The notes beneath the pieces were generated by a model that ran no database searches, was not told the DNA's origin, and was given only the letters and a program-made list of their open reading frames with translations. 64,000 bases of DNA from an uncultured Faecalibacterium sp. (GTDB lineage Bacteria > Bacillota > Clostridia > Oscillospirales > Ruminococcaceae): the NCBI GenBank assembly GCA_934503275.1, contig CAKSVD010000001.1, positions 124,001-188,000 of the forward strand. The letters run 5' to 3'. Both the position numbers and the translations under genes were made by a program. Positions within the stretch are counted from its first letter, which is position 1, and the number at the start of each line of letters is the position of its first letter. Shown piece after piece: positions 1 to 8,788 of the stretch.

Positions 1-263
1 ACCCTCCCTCGGCAGGCATGCACTGCATTAAATTCTGCTTCTTATTCATTCTAAGCAACCGCTGGGAGAAAATCAAGACTTTTGTCTTATTTTTGGCGGA
101 TATGTTGTAAAAACAGCCCCACCGGGGCGGGCGGCGCACACACAAACTTCATAAAAAGGTAAGAATCTTTACTTGAAATAAGGTCACATTCTGCGGTAAA
201 ATAAATCATGGGGTATCATTCACGGAAACGGCAGAGGAGTCTGCCGGGAAAGGATGGGTTTTT
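1..263. other. Upstream non-coding stretch
   Basis: No convincing gene lies before the regulator at 264. The stretch holds the promoter at 173-202 and, just before its -35, an imperfect dyad GTAAGAATCTTTAC (159-172) that could be an autoregulatory operator for the TetR-type protein. The part before about 120 shows nothing I can assign; it may be the tail of an upstream leader. Confidence 0.5.
173..202 (+). promoter_or_regulatory. Sigma-A-type promoter of the TetR-family gene
   Basis: TTGAAA (173-178), an 18-nt spacer and TAAAAT (197-202) lie about 60 nt before the GTG start at 264. Spacing and match to the housekeeping consensus are good. Confidence 0.65.
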
Positions 264-839
264 GTGTCACAAACGACAAAACGGGCACTGGAGGCATCTT
301 TGAAGAAGCTGCTGCTGGAAAAGCCCCTGAACAAGATCACGATCAACGATATTACCGAGGACTGCGGGGTCAATCGCATGACCTTTTATTACCACTTCAA
401 GGATATTTACGATCTGGTGGACTGGATCTTAGCGGAGGATGCCGCCAAGGCAATGGAAGGCCGCCGGGGCTTTGGTACATGGAGCGAAGCCTATCTGGAC
501 GTTCTGCACCAGCTGCAGGATAACAAGACCCTTGTGCTCAACGTTTACCGCTCGGTGGGCAGGGAACAGGTGGAACAGTACCTTTATAGGCTGCTGGACC
601 CCATCCTGAAGGACTTTGCAGACCGTGAATGCCATGATATTACCGTACAGGATGCAGATAAGCAGTTTGTTGTGGATTTTTACAAATATGCACTGGTGGG
701 CATGACGCTGGAATGGACCCGCCGGGATATGAAAGGCGACCCCAAGAAGATGGTGGAGCGCGTGAGCACCATGATCCACGGGGATTTCCGCCGTGCACTG
801 TGCCGCCTGAGCACTGGCAGCCTGAAAATAGAGGAATGA
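264..839 (+). CDS. TetR/AcrR-family transcriptional regulator (DhaS-like)
   Basis: A 191-residue one-component DNA-binding regulator. The helix-turn-helix occupies about residues 24-48, with the family signature ITINDI...GVNRMTFYYHFKD. The C-terminal ligand-binding half resembles the domain of DhaS-type TetR proteins. The start is a GTG at 264 with a GGGAAAGGATG purine stretch upstream; an overlapping frame from 254 is a shadow. A strong terminator at 880-918 separates it from the radical SAM gene at 1008, which is a plausible target but not obviously co-transcribed. The ligand is unknown. Confidence 0.85.
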   Translation: MSQTTKRALEASLKKLLLEKPLNKITINDITEDCGVNRMTFYYHFKDIYDLVDWILAEDAAKAMEGRRGFGTWSEAYLDVLHQLQDNKTLVLNVYRSVGREQVEQYLYRLLDPILKDFADRECHDITVQDADKQFVVDFYKYALVGMTLEWTRRDMKGDPKKMVERVSTMIHGDFRRALCRLSTGSLKIEE

Positions 840-879
840 AGTGCTATTTGTCCGTGCTGCTTCAATAAAATTTTATCAA

Positions 880-918
880 AAAATACGCCGTGATGGGTTT
901 TCCATCACGGCGTATTTT
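880..918 (+). terminator. Intrinsic terminator after the TetR gene
   Basis: A 17-bp perfect stem (880-896 with 902-917) around the loop GTTTT, ending in a T-run. The A-rich 5' arm would also give a T-run on the other strand, so it may work in both directions. Confidence 0.85.
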
Positions 919-1007
919 CTGTTTATGGCACCAAAACACGCAAAGTAGTAAGATGTGGTCAAGCAAAATAAGGATTTCCAAAGGAATCGTTTCGGGAGGA
1001 AAAAGCT

Positions 1008-2438
1008 ATGAATACATCTCTTGAGAATCTGACCCACAAGATGCAGCGTGCTGCGCTTGGTAAAATAGTGGACGTGGCGCTTTCCCGCGCCGAGCACGAC
1101 CATGAAAAAACAATGTGCCAGCTGGTAGATGCTGCAAAGCAGTTCTACGGCAGCGGCTTCAGCGACGAGACCTACGAGAACGCCAAAAAGGTGCTGACCG
1201 ACCCCGACAGCAAGTGGACGAAACTCATCAACTGCGTGCTGGACCAGACCGACCCCCATGTGGCGCGCACCACCGCGCTGAATCTGGGCTACGAAGCCTT
1301 CTTCCGCGGCACCAAGACCATTCGCGAGAACCGCGTCAAGTACCAGTGCAACATCCCCTGGCTGATTTTGTTCGACCCCACCTCTGCCTGCAATATGCAC
1401 TGCGTGGGCTGCTGGGCAGGCGAGTACGGCAACAAGAACAACCTCAGCTTTGAGGATATGGACAAGATCGTCACGCAGGGCAAGGAACTGGGCGTGTACC
1501 TGTATATGCTGACCGGCGGCGAGCCGCTGGTGCGCAAGAAGGATGTGCTCAAGCTGGCGGAAAAGCACAACGATGTGCAGTTTGCCATCTACACCAACTC
1601 CACCCTCATCGACGAGCCCTTCTGTGAAGAGGTGCGGCGTCTGGGCAATATCGCCTTTATGCTGTCCATCGAGGGCACCCCGGAGACCAACGATGCCCGC
1701 CGCGGCGAAGGCCACTATGCCGCTGTGATGCACGCCATGGATCTGCTCAAGAAGTACGGCATCCTCTTCGGCACCTCTATCTGCTACACCCGCCAGAACA
1801 TCGAGGCCGTTACCAACGATGAGTTCATGCGTTTCCTGTGCGAGAAGGGGGCACACTTCGGCTTCTACTTCCACTATATGCCCGTGGGCAACGAGGCCGC
1901 CCCGGAGCTGATGCCCACCCCGGAACAGCGCAAGTATATGATCGACCGTATCCGCTATCTGCGCTCTTCCGAGTGCGATATCCCGTTCTACCCCATGGAC
2001 TTCCAGAACGACGGCGAGTTCGTGGGCGGCTGCATCGCCGGCGGTCGCAACTACTTCCACATCAACTCTGCCGGTGACGCCGAGCCCTGCGTGTTCATCC
2101 ACTACTCCAACGCCAACATCCACGACCAGTCTATTCTGGAAATTCTGCACAGCCCGCTGTTTATGGCTTACCACAACGGTCAGCCCTTCAACAAGAACCA
2201 TCTGCGTCCCTGCCCGATGCTGGAAAACCCGGAGTTGCTGGAAAAGATGGTGCACGAGACCGGTGCCCACAGCACCGACCTGCAGTCCCCGGAAAGCGTC
2301 GAGCACCTGTGCGAGAAGTGCAAGGCTTACGCCGCCGACTGGCAGCCCACCGCAGACGAAGTGTGGTCCCACCACAAAGTCCGCGAGAGCCGGTACGAAA
2401 ACTATAAGGACTGGAAGCCCTCTCAGCCGCTGGAGTGA
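1008..2438 (+). CDS. Radical SAM protein with C-terminal SPASM-like cysteines
   Basis: A 476-residue radical SAM enzyme. The [4Fe-4S]/SAM motif is C128-x3-C132-x2-C135 (CNMHCVGC), followed by the GGEP motif in MLTGGEPLVR. The C-terminal third has Cys clusters in GGCIAG, AEPC, RPCP and LCEKC typical of SPASM/twitch auxiliary clusters. About 110 residues precede the core domain. The ATG at 1008 follows GGGAGGAAAAAGCT. The gene stands alone between two terminators, beside a TetR-type regulator. No substrate peptide gene is visible nearby, so a RiPP role is not supported; the substrate is unknown. Confidence 0.85.
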   Translation: MNTSLENLTHKMQRAALGKIVDVALSRAEHDHEKTMCQLVDAAKQFYGSGFSDETYENAKKVLTDPDSKWTKLINCVLDQTDPHVARTTALNLGYEAFFRGTKTIRENRVKYQCNIPWLILFDPTSACNMHCVGCWAGEYGNKNNLSFEDMDKIVTQGKELGVYLYMLTGGEPLVRKKDVLKLAEKHNDVQFAIYTNSTLIDEPFCEEVRRLGNIAFMLSIEGTPETNDARRGEGHYAAVMHAMDLLKKYGILFGTSICYTRQNIEAVTNDEFMRFLCEKGAHFGFYFHYMPVGNEAAPELMPTPEQRKYMIDRIRYLRSSECDIPFYPMDFQNDGEFVGGCIAGGRNYFHINSAGDAEPCVFIHYSNANIHDQSILEILHSPLFMAYHNGQPFNKNHLRPCPMLENPELLEKMVHETGAHSTDLQSPESVEHLCEKCKAYAADWQPTADEVWSHHKVRESRYENYKDWKPSQPLE

Positions 2439-2466
2439 GCTGAAACCTGATTCAAAACAATAACAG

Positions 2467-2512
2467 ACCCCCGCCCTGTGTCCCTTCCCGGAACATAAGG
2501 CGGGGGTTTTGC
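2467..2512 (+). terminator. Intrinsic terminator after the radical SAM gene
   Basis: ACCCCCGCC (2467-2475) pairs with GGCGGGGGT (2499-2507), followed by TTTT. It lies between convergent genes. Confidence 0.8.
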
Positions 2513-2527
2513 TGTGTAAACTAAAAT

Positions 2528-2788
2528 TTATTTTTCAAATTTTTTATGACACTTTGGGCACTCTTTAGGGATTGGTCTATAACCAACAAGCGAACAGCCG
2601 CAATAAGGACATTTCATCATAATGAGATGATATACAATGCCACCAATAACAACTATTGCACCGATTAGCAGGCACGGGTTGATTTTGTACGCCTTTGTTG
2701 TTATTGCGCCTATTACTGCGAGCAATATTCCTGTTACCAAGATGAGACAAGAAATAACAGCGTGCTTTTGTGGGCTGTTGTTTTTCAT
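2528..2788 (-). CDS. Small membrane protein with a C-terminal zinc ribbon
   Basis: An 86-residue protein, not assigned to a named family. Two hydrophobic segments (about residues 12-32 and 37-55) are followed by a tail with CPYCGC and CPKCHKK, a four-cysteine zinc-ribbon-like pair of knuckles. I chose the ATG at 2788 because AAAGGAG lies 9 nt upstream; a longer frame to 2836 lacks a ribosome site. Base composition is clearly more AT-rich than its neighbours, which suggests recent acquisition or relaxed selection. It converges with the radical SAM gene. Function unknown. Confidence 0.65.
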   Translation of the reverse strand: MKNNSPQKHAVISCLILVTGILLAVIGAITTKAYKINPCLLIGAIVVIGGIVYHLIMMKCPYCGCSLVGYRPIPKECPKCHKKFEK

Positions 2789-2842
2789 ATAGTCACGCTC
2801 CTTTGCCAAATCCAAATTTTGATTTGTAATTTGCAATACGAT

Positions 2843-2881
2843 TAAAAAATACCCCGCATCGGAAGGGCTCTGATGCGGGGC
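2843..2881 (-). terminator. Intrinsic terminator of the AI-2E family gene
   Basis: CCCCGCATC (2852-2860) pairs with GATGCGGGG (2872-2880); on the minus strand the stem is followed by six T residues (2844-2849). Confidence 0.85.
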
Positions 2882-2890
2882 AGGGAAGGT

Positions 2891-4144
2891 TTACTGGTTT
2901 TCAGCAGGTTGTGATGCAGCGGGCTGTGCCGCTGCATCGTCTGCGGGGGCGCCGAACTGGTCGTGGTAGCTGTTCAGCAGGGCCAGCTCCTGATGGTGCT
3001 GCAAGCCGTGGATGACCAGCTTTTTGATGACGTCGTAGATGACGGCGAACAGCGGCACACCCACGATCATGCCCACAAAGCCCCACAGGCCGCCAAACAG
3101 CAGAATGGCGAACAGCACCCAGAAGCTGGAAAGGCCGGTGGTGTTGCCCAGAATTTTGGGTCCGATGATGTTGCCGTCCAGCTGCTGTAAAACCAGCACG
3201 AACAGCACGAACCACAACGCTTTGATGGGGTTCTGGATCAGGATGAGCAGCGTGGCCGGAACGGCACCGATGAAGGGACCGAAGAAGGGGATCACGTTGG
3301 TCACACCAATGATCACCGACACCAGCAGCGCACTGGGGAACTTGAAGATCATGCAGCCGATATAGCACAGCACGCCGATGATGGCGGAGTCCATGATCTT
3401 GCCGTTGATAAAGCCGCCGAACATTTTATCCGCGTACTTCACTTCCTCGGTGATCAGCTGCGCCCAGCGGGGACGGACGATGCTGTGCAGCACCAGCTTG
3501 CCCTGCTGCACGAAACGCTTGCGGCTGGCCAGCATATACACCGCCACGATGATGCCGATGATCAGGTTCTTGGCCATCGTCACCACGTTCAGCACGCCAA
3601 TGGCTGCGCCGCTTACGATATTCTGCATGGAGGGCAGCAGGGTGTTCTTGATCCATGTGTCCAGATTGGTATTCAGGGCAGCGTAGGCCGAATTGAGCAG
3701 TTCCATGATCTGCTCGTTGTTCTCAATGAACTCCAGATGGTTTGCCCAGTACATGAACTTTGTAATGTTGGCCTGCGCGGTGTAGTACAGGGTAGTCACG
3801 CTGGTAATGAGCTGCGGCACGATCATCATGACCAGTGCGTATACCAGCAAAAGCCCGAACAGGATGGTAAGCGCCACGGACAGAGCATTGATCAGACCGT
3901 TCATCTTTCCCGGGATGAACCGGCGCAGAAAGCCTTCGATGCTGTTGCACACCGGCTTGAGCAGATAGGCAATAACGGCACCATAGATAAAGGGCATCAG
4001 GATGCCGGTCAGGGTAGAGATGGCCGAGCCAAAGCCGTCAAAGCGATAAATGAGGAAAAAGAAGATGATGCTCAGTGCAATGGCACCAAACCCTGCGAGC
4101 ATCCCATAGAGATACGGTTTGATGTGCGGCTTTTTGTCCATCAT
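2891..4144 (-). CDS. AI-2E family transporter
   Basis: A 417-residue polytopic membrane protein of the AI-2E/PerM family (PF01594), with about eight membrane segments. Residues 10-60 hold two helices and a strongly amphipathic stretch follows. The family core PFFGPFIGAVPATLLILI and LDGNIIGPKILG lies in the C-terminal half. The tail is Ala/Pro/Gln-rich and soluble. Family members export autoinducer-2 or act as Na+/H+ antiporters; substrate cannot be read from sequence. The ATG at 4144 has GGAG 6 nt upstream; an ATG at 4156 would add four residues but its ribosome site is too close. It lies 48 nt downstream of but on the same strand, so read-through is possible. Confidence 0.88.
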   Translation of the reverse strand: MMDKKPHIKPYLYGMLAGFGAIALSIIFFFLIYRFDGFGSAISTLTGILMPFIYGAVIAYLLKPVCNSIEGFLRRFIPGKMNGLINALSVALTILFGLLLVYALVMMIVPQLITSVTTLYYTAQANITKFMYWANHLEFIENNEQIMELLNSAYAALNTNLDTWIKNTLLPSMQNIVSGAAIGVLNVVTMAKNLIIGIIVAVYMLASRKRFVQQGKLVLHSIVRPRWAQLITEEVKYADKMFGGFINGKIMDSAIIGVLCYIGCMIFKFPSALLVSVIIGVTNVIPFFGPFIGAVPATLLILIQNPIKALWFVLFVLVLQQLDGNIIGPKILGNTTGLSSFWVLFAILLFGGLWGFVGMIVGVPLFAVIYDVIKKLVIHGLQHHQELALLNSYHDQFGAPADDAAAQPAASQPAENQ

Positions 4145-4192
4145 GACAAACTCCATTCCTGCTGCGGGCAGCGGGAATACCCACAGCGTTTA

Positions 4193-5539
4193 TTAAATTT
4201 TGTTGCTTCTGCGCCAGATGTGCAGCTTTTCGGCCTCGCGGATCAAATCCTCGCGGAAATCCGGGTGTGCCACACTGATCAGAGCCTCGGCCTTTTCCCA
4301 AGAGGTCAAGCCCTTCAGATTCACGCAGCCATACTCGGTGCACAGGTAGTGCACGTTGGCGCGGGTGTCGGTAACGATGCTGCCATTCTCCAGCGTGGGA
4401 CGGATACGGCTTTCCAGCTGGCCGGTCTTTTTATTAAAGAAGGTGGAGGACAGGCAGATAAAACTCTTGCCACCCTTGGAAAGGTATGCGCCCAGCACGA
4501 AGTCCAGCTGACCGCCTGCGCCGGAAATGTGCTTCACACCGGCGCTCTCGGCGTTCACCTGACCAAACAGGTCGATATCCACGGCATTGTTGATGGAAAT
4601 AAAGTTGTCCAGTGCGGAGATGCTGCGGATGTCGTTGGTGTAGTCCACCGGGGCAGACATACACTCCGGATTATCGTTCAGATAATCGTACATCTTCTGG
4701 GTGCCGGCACCAAAGGCATAGACCTGACGGCCCTTGTCCAGCTGCTTGCGGCTGCCGTTGATCTTGCCGGCCTTGGCAATATCCACAAAGGCATCCACAT
4801 ACATTTCGGTGTGCACGCCCAGATCCTTCAGATCGCTCTGTGCGATCAGCCCGCCGATGGCGTTGGGCATACCGCCGATGCCCAGCTGCAGGCAGGCACC
4901 GTTGGGGATCTGCGGCACGATAAGGTTGGCCACCTTCAGATCCACCTCGGTAGCGGCACCGGCAGCGGCCATCTGGCCGATGGGGGGATTTGCGCCCTCT
5001 ACAATGCCGCTTACCTGAGAAACGTGTACGCAGTTCTCCATGCCGCCAAGGCAGCGCGGCATATTGGTGTTGACCTCCACGATGATCTTCTTGGCTTTTT
5101 CACACACGGCACCCAGATGCGAAGCGCTGGGGCCGAAGTTGAAGTAGCCGTGCTCGTCCATGGGGGTCACCTGAAATACTGCCACATCCACGGGGTCGCT
5201 GCTCTCGCGGTAGTAGCGGGGCAGCTCAGAGTAGCGGATGGGGGAGTAGAAGGAGAAGCCCTGCGCAATGGCCTTGCGCTCAATGCCGCCCATGTGCCAG
5301 CTGTTCCAGGTCATGTGGGCGGCGGGGTCGTCGATCTGGAAGATCTCCGGCACCCACATCAAAATGCCGCCCCGGAAGTTGACCCCTTCCAGTTCCGGCA
5401 GACGCTTTGCCAGCTCTGCATCCACGGCCACAGGGGTGTTCACAGCCCAGCCGTAGTCCACCCAGTCGCCGCTTTTGACCAGAGCGGCAGCCTGCGCAGC
5501 AGTCATAAGCTTCTGTGCGTACAGTTCCTTGCAATCCAT
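4193..5539 (-). CDS. but: Butyryl-CoA:acetate CoA-transferase
   Basis: Transfers CoA from butyryl-CoA to acetate, giving butyrate plus acetyl-CoA; this is the last step of butyrate formation in colonic firmicutes. It has 448 residues, the usual length for Faecalibacterium/Roseburia enzymes. The glycine-rich [10 protein letters not shown] (220-229) is followed by HTEMYVD, whose E245 corresponds to the catalytic glutamate that forms the glutamyl-CoA intermediate in the 4-hydroxybutyrate CoA-transferase family; EYG lies near the C-terminus. The ATG at 5539 has GAGAGG upstream; a frame extending to 5566 lacks support. It is transcribed from its own promoter, divergently from coaD and the thl-etfA operon that makes its substrate. 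Confidence 0.95.
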   Translation of the reverse strand: MDCKELYAQKLMTAAQAAALVKSGDWVDYGWAVNTPVAVDAELAKRLPELEGVNFRGGILMWVPEIFQIDDPAAHMTWNSWHMGGIERKAIAQGFSFYSPIRYSELPRYYRESSDPVDVAVFQVTPMDEHGYFNFGPSASHLGAVCEKAKKIIVEVNTNMPRCLGGMENCVHVSQVSGIVEGANPPIGQMAAAGAATEVDLKVANLIVPQIPNGACLQLGIGGMPNAIGGLIAQSDLKDLGVHTEMYVDAFVDIAKAGKINGSRKQLDKGRQVYAFGAGTQKMYDYLNDNPECMSAPVDYTNDIRSISALDNFISINNAVDIDLFGQVNAESAGVKHISGAGGQLDFVLGAYLSKGGKSFICLSSTFFNKKTGQLESRIRPTLENGSIVTDTRANVHYLCTEYGCVNLKGLTSWEKAEALISVAHPDFREDLIREAEKLHIWRRSNKI

Positions 5540-6041
5540 TATAAACCATCCTCTCTTAAAATACATAAAAGAATTGTAAACAATTCTGTGCGGACAAATT
5601 ATGCAGCCGTTTTACGCCTGTTTTGCGGAATGCACACCGTTTTGCCACATCTATAAGGTAAACTTATAAACAGGGCAGCGGTGTGTGCTCCGCGCTGCGC
5701 AGAACAGCTCAACTTAGTTATAACATTAACAAAGTGTAGAATCAATAGTTTTGGCTAAAAAACAGCCAGTATAGCATAATGAACAGTTTTTAAAGCTTTC
5801 TATGGGGATTGTTTGGTACGCAAAAAACAAAAAAGTTGAGAAAAAGACTTGATAAAATTTTGACGATGTGCTTTACTAATAGCGTGGGAAGCAACTGCGG
5901 AGCAGTGCGGAATGATTCGTTTAAAATTTAACGATAAAACGCACCACAGCAGTTACAGGTTGCACCCAAGGCTGGAAAGTGCTATCATGGCAGAACCACA
6001 TCGCGCTTAGTAATTACAGCGCACAAGGAGGACACTGACCG
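5540..6041. other. Divergent but/coaD intergenic region with a structured but leader
   Basis: About 500 nt without a gene. On the minus strand the but promoter (5717-5745) implies a leader of roughly 170 nt. The leader contains AGAATTG-TAAA-CAATTCT (5570-5587), TATAAG-GTAAA-CTTATA (5652-5668), and an outer pair CACACCG/CGGTGTG (5633-5639 with 5679-5685) enclosing the latter. There is no T-run after these hairpins. The coaD side (5880-6041) shows AT-rich sequence but no promoter I can call with confidence. Confidence 0.55.
5717..5745 (-). promoter_or_regulatory. Promoter of but
   Basis: Read on the minus strand: TTGATT (5745-5740), a 17-nt spacer and TATAAC (5722-5717). It is a good match to the housekeeping consensus and implies a 5' leader of about 170 nt before the ATG at 5539. 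Confidence 0.75.
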
Positions 6042-6542
6042 ATGGCAACAGCAGTTTATCCCGGGTCGTTCGATCCGGTCACCAAGGGACACCTTGATAT
6101 CATCAAGCGCGCAGCAAAGATCAACGACCACCTCATCGTGGCGGTGCTGATCAACAGCGCCAAGCATCCGCTGTTCACAGTGGAGGAGCGGGTGGCTATG
6201 CTGCAGGAGTGCTGCAAGAACATCCCCAACGTGACCGTGGAAGGCTTCGACGGCCTGACCGTGGAGTTCGCAAAAAAGCGCCACGCATCTGTAATGGTGC
6301 GGGGACTGCGGGCAGTAACGGACTTTGAAAACGAGATCCAGCTTGCGCAGACCAACCATGCACTGATGCCCGGCATCGAGACCATGTTCCTTGCCACCAG
6401 CATCAAGTGGAGTTATCTTTCCTCCACCATCGTAAAGGAAGCAGCGTATTACGGCAGTGACATCAGCAAGTTCGTCACACCCAATGTGGAAAAGGCCGTC
6501 AACGAAAAATACGCACAGCTCCGGGAGAGGGAAGAAACCTGA
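6042..6542 (+). CDS. coaD: Phosphopantetheine adenylyltransferase
   Basis: Adenylates 4'-phosphopantetheine with ATP to give dephospho-CoA, the penultimate step of CoA synthesis. It has 166 residues, the standard family length. The nucleotidyltransferase TxGH motif is T14-K-G-H17 in [15 protein letters not shown]. The ligand-binding [10 protein letters not shown] and the C-terminal SSTIVKE signature are present. The ribosome site is AAGGAGG before the ATG at 6042. It sits directly upstream of the CoA-thioester butyrate operon and opposite but; a CoA-supply link is an inference from position only. Confidence 0.95.
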   Translation: MATAVYPGSFDPVTKGHLDIIKRAAKINDHLIVAVLINSAKHPLFTVEERVAMLQECCKNIPNVTVEGFDGLTVEFAKKRHASVMVRGLRAVTDFENEIQLAQTNHALMPGIETMFLATSIKWSYLSSTIVKEAAYYGSDISKFVTPNVEKAVNEKYAQLREREET

Positions 6543-6567
6543 TACCGCAAAAATGCCGCAGGGCGTT

Positions 6568-6596
6568 TTGATAAATGGGTAACCGATAAGTAACAC
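6568..6596 (+). promoter_or_regulatory. Weak candidate promoter of the thl-etfA operon
   Basis: TTGATA (6568-6573), a 17-nt spacer and TAACAC (6591-6596), just before thl. The -10 is poor. It is the best candidate in the 81-nt gap, and transcription may instead enter from coaD. Confidence 0.3.
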
Positions 6597-6623
6597 ACAT
6601 ACACAATTCAGGAGGCTATTCAC

Positions 6624-7841
6624 ATGAAAAAGATCGTTATCGCATCTGCATGCCGCACCGCTATCGGCAAGTTCGGTGGCACTCTGGCCAACGTTCCCGC
6701 TGCTGAGCTGGGCTCCATCGTCATCAAGGAGGCTCTGGACCGTGCAAACGTCAAGCCCGAGCAGGTCGATCATGTTTACATGGGCTGCGTCATTCAGGCT
6801 GGTCTGGGCCAGAACGTCGCTCGTCAGGCTGCCCTGAAGGCTGGTCTGCCCATCGAGACTCCCGCCGTCACCGTCAACGTGGTCTGCGGCTCCGGTCTGA
6901 ACTGCGTGAACATGGCTGCTCAGATGATCGAGGCAGGCGATGCTGATATCGTTGTTGCAGGCGGCATGGAGAACATGGATATGGCTCCCTTCGCACTGCA
7001 GAAGGCTCGCTACGGCTACCGCATGGGTGCTCCCATGGGCAAGAGCGAGATCGTGGATACCATGGTCAACGATGCACTGTGGGATGCCTGCGGCTTCAAC
7101 AAGCACATGGGCATGACCGCTGAGAACGTCTGCACCAACGAGACCTACCAGAAGAAGTACGGCTACAGCCCCATCACCCGTGAGATGCTGGATGAGTTCG
7201 CATACAACAGCCAGCTGAAGGCTGACAAGGCCATCAAGGACGGCGCTTTCAAGGATGAGATCGTTCCTGTTGTCATCAAGGGCAAGAAGGGCGACACCGT
7301 GTTCGATACCGATGAGGGCCCCCGCCTGAGCGCTCCCGAGGTTCTGGCAAAGCTGAAGCCCGCTTTCACCAAGGACGGCATCGTCACCGCTGCAAACTCT
7401 TCTGCTATCAACGACGGCGCTGCTGCTCTGGTCGTTATGAGCGAGGAGAAGGCTAAGGAACTGGGCGTGAAGCCTCTGGCAACCTGGGTCGCCGGTGCTC
7501 TGGCAGGCGTTGAGCCCGAGGTCATGGGTCTGGGCCCCATCGCTGCTACCAAGAAGGTCATGGCCAAGACCGGCATGACCGTTGCCGATATGGATCTGGT
7601 CGAGGCCAACGAGGCATTCGCAGCACAGTCCATCGCTGTCGGCGAGGCTCTGGGCTTCGATAAGGATAAGCTGAACGTCAACGGCGGCGCAATCGCTCTG
7701 GGCCACCCGGTCGGCGCTTCCGGCGCTCGTATCCTGGTCACCCTGCTGTACGCTATGAAGCACCGTGGTGCTCACAAGGGTCTGGCTACCCTGTGCATCG
7801 GCGGCGGCATGGGCTGCGCTACCATCGTTGAGATGGACTAA
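6624..7841 (+). CDS. thl: Acetyl-CoA C-acetyltransferase (thiolase)
   Basis: Condenses two acetyl-CoA to acetoacetyl-CoA, the first committed step towards butyrate. It has 405 residues, slightly longer than the common 392-394. All catalytic positions are visible: nucleophile C88 in [11 protein letters not shown]361 in [10 protein letters not shown] and C391 in [10 protein letters not shown] ribosome site AGGAGG precedes the ATG at 6624. It is first of a same-strand run thl, crt, hbd, bcd, etfB, etfA. A stable stem-loop separates it from crt and could set a higher thl dose. Codon use is highly biased, consistent with high expression. Confidence 0.96.
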   Translation: MKKIVIASACRTAIGKFGGTLANVPAAELGSIVIKEALDRANVKPEQVDHVYMGCVIQAGLGQNVARQAALKAGLPIETPAVTVNVVCGSGLNCVNMAAQMIEAGDADIVVAGGMENMDMAPFALQKARYGYRMGAPMGKSEIVDTMVNDALWDACGFNKHMGMTAENVCTNETYQKKYGYSPITREMLDEFAYNSQLKADKAIKDGAFKDEIVPVVIKGKKGDTVFDTDEGPRLSAPEVLAKLKPAFTKDGIVTAANSSAINDGAAALVVMSEEKAKELGVKPLATWVAGALAGVEPEVMGLGPIAATKKVMAKTGMTVADMDLVEANEAFAAQSIAVGEALGFDKDKLNVNGGAIALGHPVGASGARILVTLLYAMKHRGAHKGLATLCIGGGMGCATIVEMD

Positions 7842-7875
7842 GCACTTTTTCTCTGAATCCTGACTGAACCACAGA

Positions 7876-7925
7876 CCCGGAGCGCCGGAGGGAACCGGAG
7901 AGCTCTCCCGCGTTCCGGGGGCTGT
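7876..7925 (+). other. Intra-operon stem-loop between thl and crt
   Basis: CCCGGAGCGC (7876-7885) pairs with GCGTTCCGGG (7910-7919), with a second inner palindrome GGAGAGCTCTCC (7897-7908). It is followed by a weak GCTGTTTTG tract. It could be a partial terminator or an RNA processing/stability element. Confidence 0.6.
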
Positions 7926-7963
7926 TTTGAAAAACTGAACTGTATGAAATGGAGGTTTTGACA

Positions 7964-8749
7964 ATGGCATTTGTAAAAACCGAGGTGCAGGGTGCTGTTG
8001 AGATCATTACCATCGACCGTCCCAAGGCACTGAACGCCCTGAACCCCGAGGTTCTGGCTGACCTGAAGGCTGCTTTTGAGGCAGTCGATCAGGAGACTAT
8101 CCGCTGCATCGTTCTGACCGGTGAAGGCGACAAGAGTTTTGTTGCCGGTGCCGATATCGGCTCCATGAGCACCATGACCAAGGCAGAAGGCGAGGCCTTC
8201 GGCAAGCTGGGCAATGATGTGTTCCTGATGATCGAGCATTTCCCCATCCCCGTCATTGCAGCCGTCAACGGCTTTGCACTGGGCGGCGGCAACGAGCTGG
8301 CTATGAGCTGCGATTTCCGCATCTGCTCTGACAACGCTGTGTTCGGTCAGCCGGAAGTCGGTCTGGGCATCACCCCGGGCTTCGGCGGCACCCAGCGTCT
8401 GGCTCGTCTGGTCGGCATGGGCATGGCAAAGCAGCTGGTCTACTCTGCTCTGAACATCAAGGCTGACGAGGCTTACCGCATCGGTCTGGTCAACGCCGTG
8501 TATCCGCAGGCTGAACTGATGGAGAACGTGCTGAAGCTGGCTGGCAAGATCGCAAAGAACGCTCCCATTGCTGTGCGCAACTGCAAGAAGGCAATGAACG
8601 ACGGCATCAGCCTGCCCATCGAGAAGGCTGTTGAGGTCGAGGAGAAGCTGTTCGGCGATTGCTTCGAGACCCACGACCAGAAGGAGGGCATGGCTTGCTT
8701 CCTGTCCCGTGAGAAGCCGAAGCCCAAGGCAGTGTTCACCAACAACTAA
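7964..8749 (+). CDS. crt: 3-hydroxybutyryl-CoA dehydratase (crotonase)
   Basis: Dehydrates 3-hydroxybutyryl-CoA to crotonyl-CoA. It has 261 residues with the enoyl-CoA hydratase fold: oxyanion-hole segment AGADIG (61-66), GFALGGGNELAMSCD with catalytic E111, and QPEVGLGI with E131. The 20-residue spacing equals that of the two glutamates in rat crotonase. GGAGG 8 nt before the ATG at 7964 decides the start; an in-frame ATG at 7949 overlaps that ribosome site. Second gene of the butyrate operon, 39 nt before hbd. Confidence 0.95.
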   Translation: MAFVKTEVQGAVEIITIDRPKALNALNPEVLADLKAAFEAVDQETIRCIVLTGEGDKSFVAGADIGSMSTMTKAEGEAFGKLGNDVFLMIEHFPIPVIAAVNGFALGGGNELAMSCDFRICSDNAVFGQPEVGLGITPGFGGTQRLARLVGMGMAKQLVYSALNIKADEAYRIGLVNAVYPQAELMENVLKLAGKIAKNAPIAVRNCKKAMNDGISLPIEKAVEVEEKLFGDCFETHDQKEGMACFLSREKPKPKAVFTNN

Positions 8750-8788
8750 TCCACTACATAATTTTTGATATTAAAGGAGAGATTTCCT

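Noticed and set aside
3485..5656. 723-codon plus-strand frame opposite the AI-2E gene and but
   Set aside because: His/Gln/Val-rich antisense composition without any domain; both minus-strand genes have clear families.
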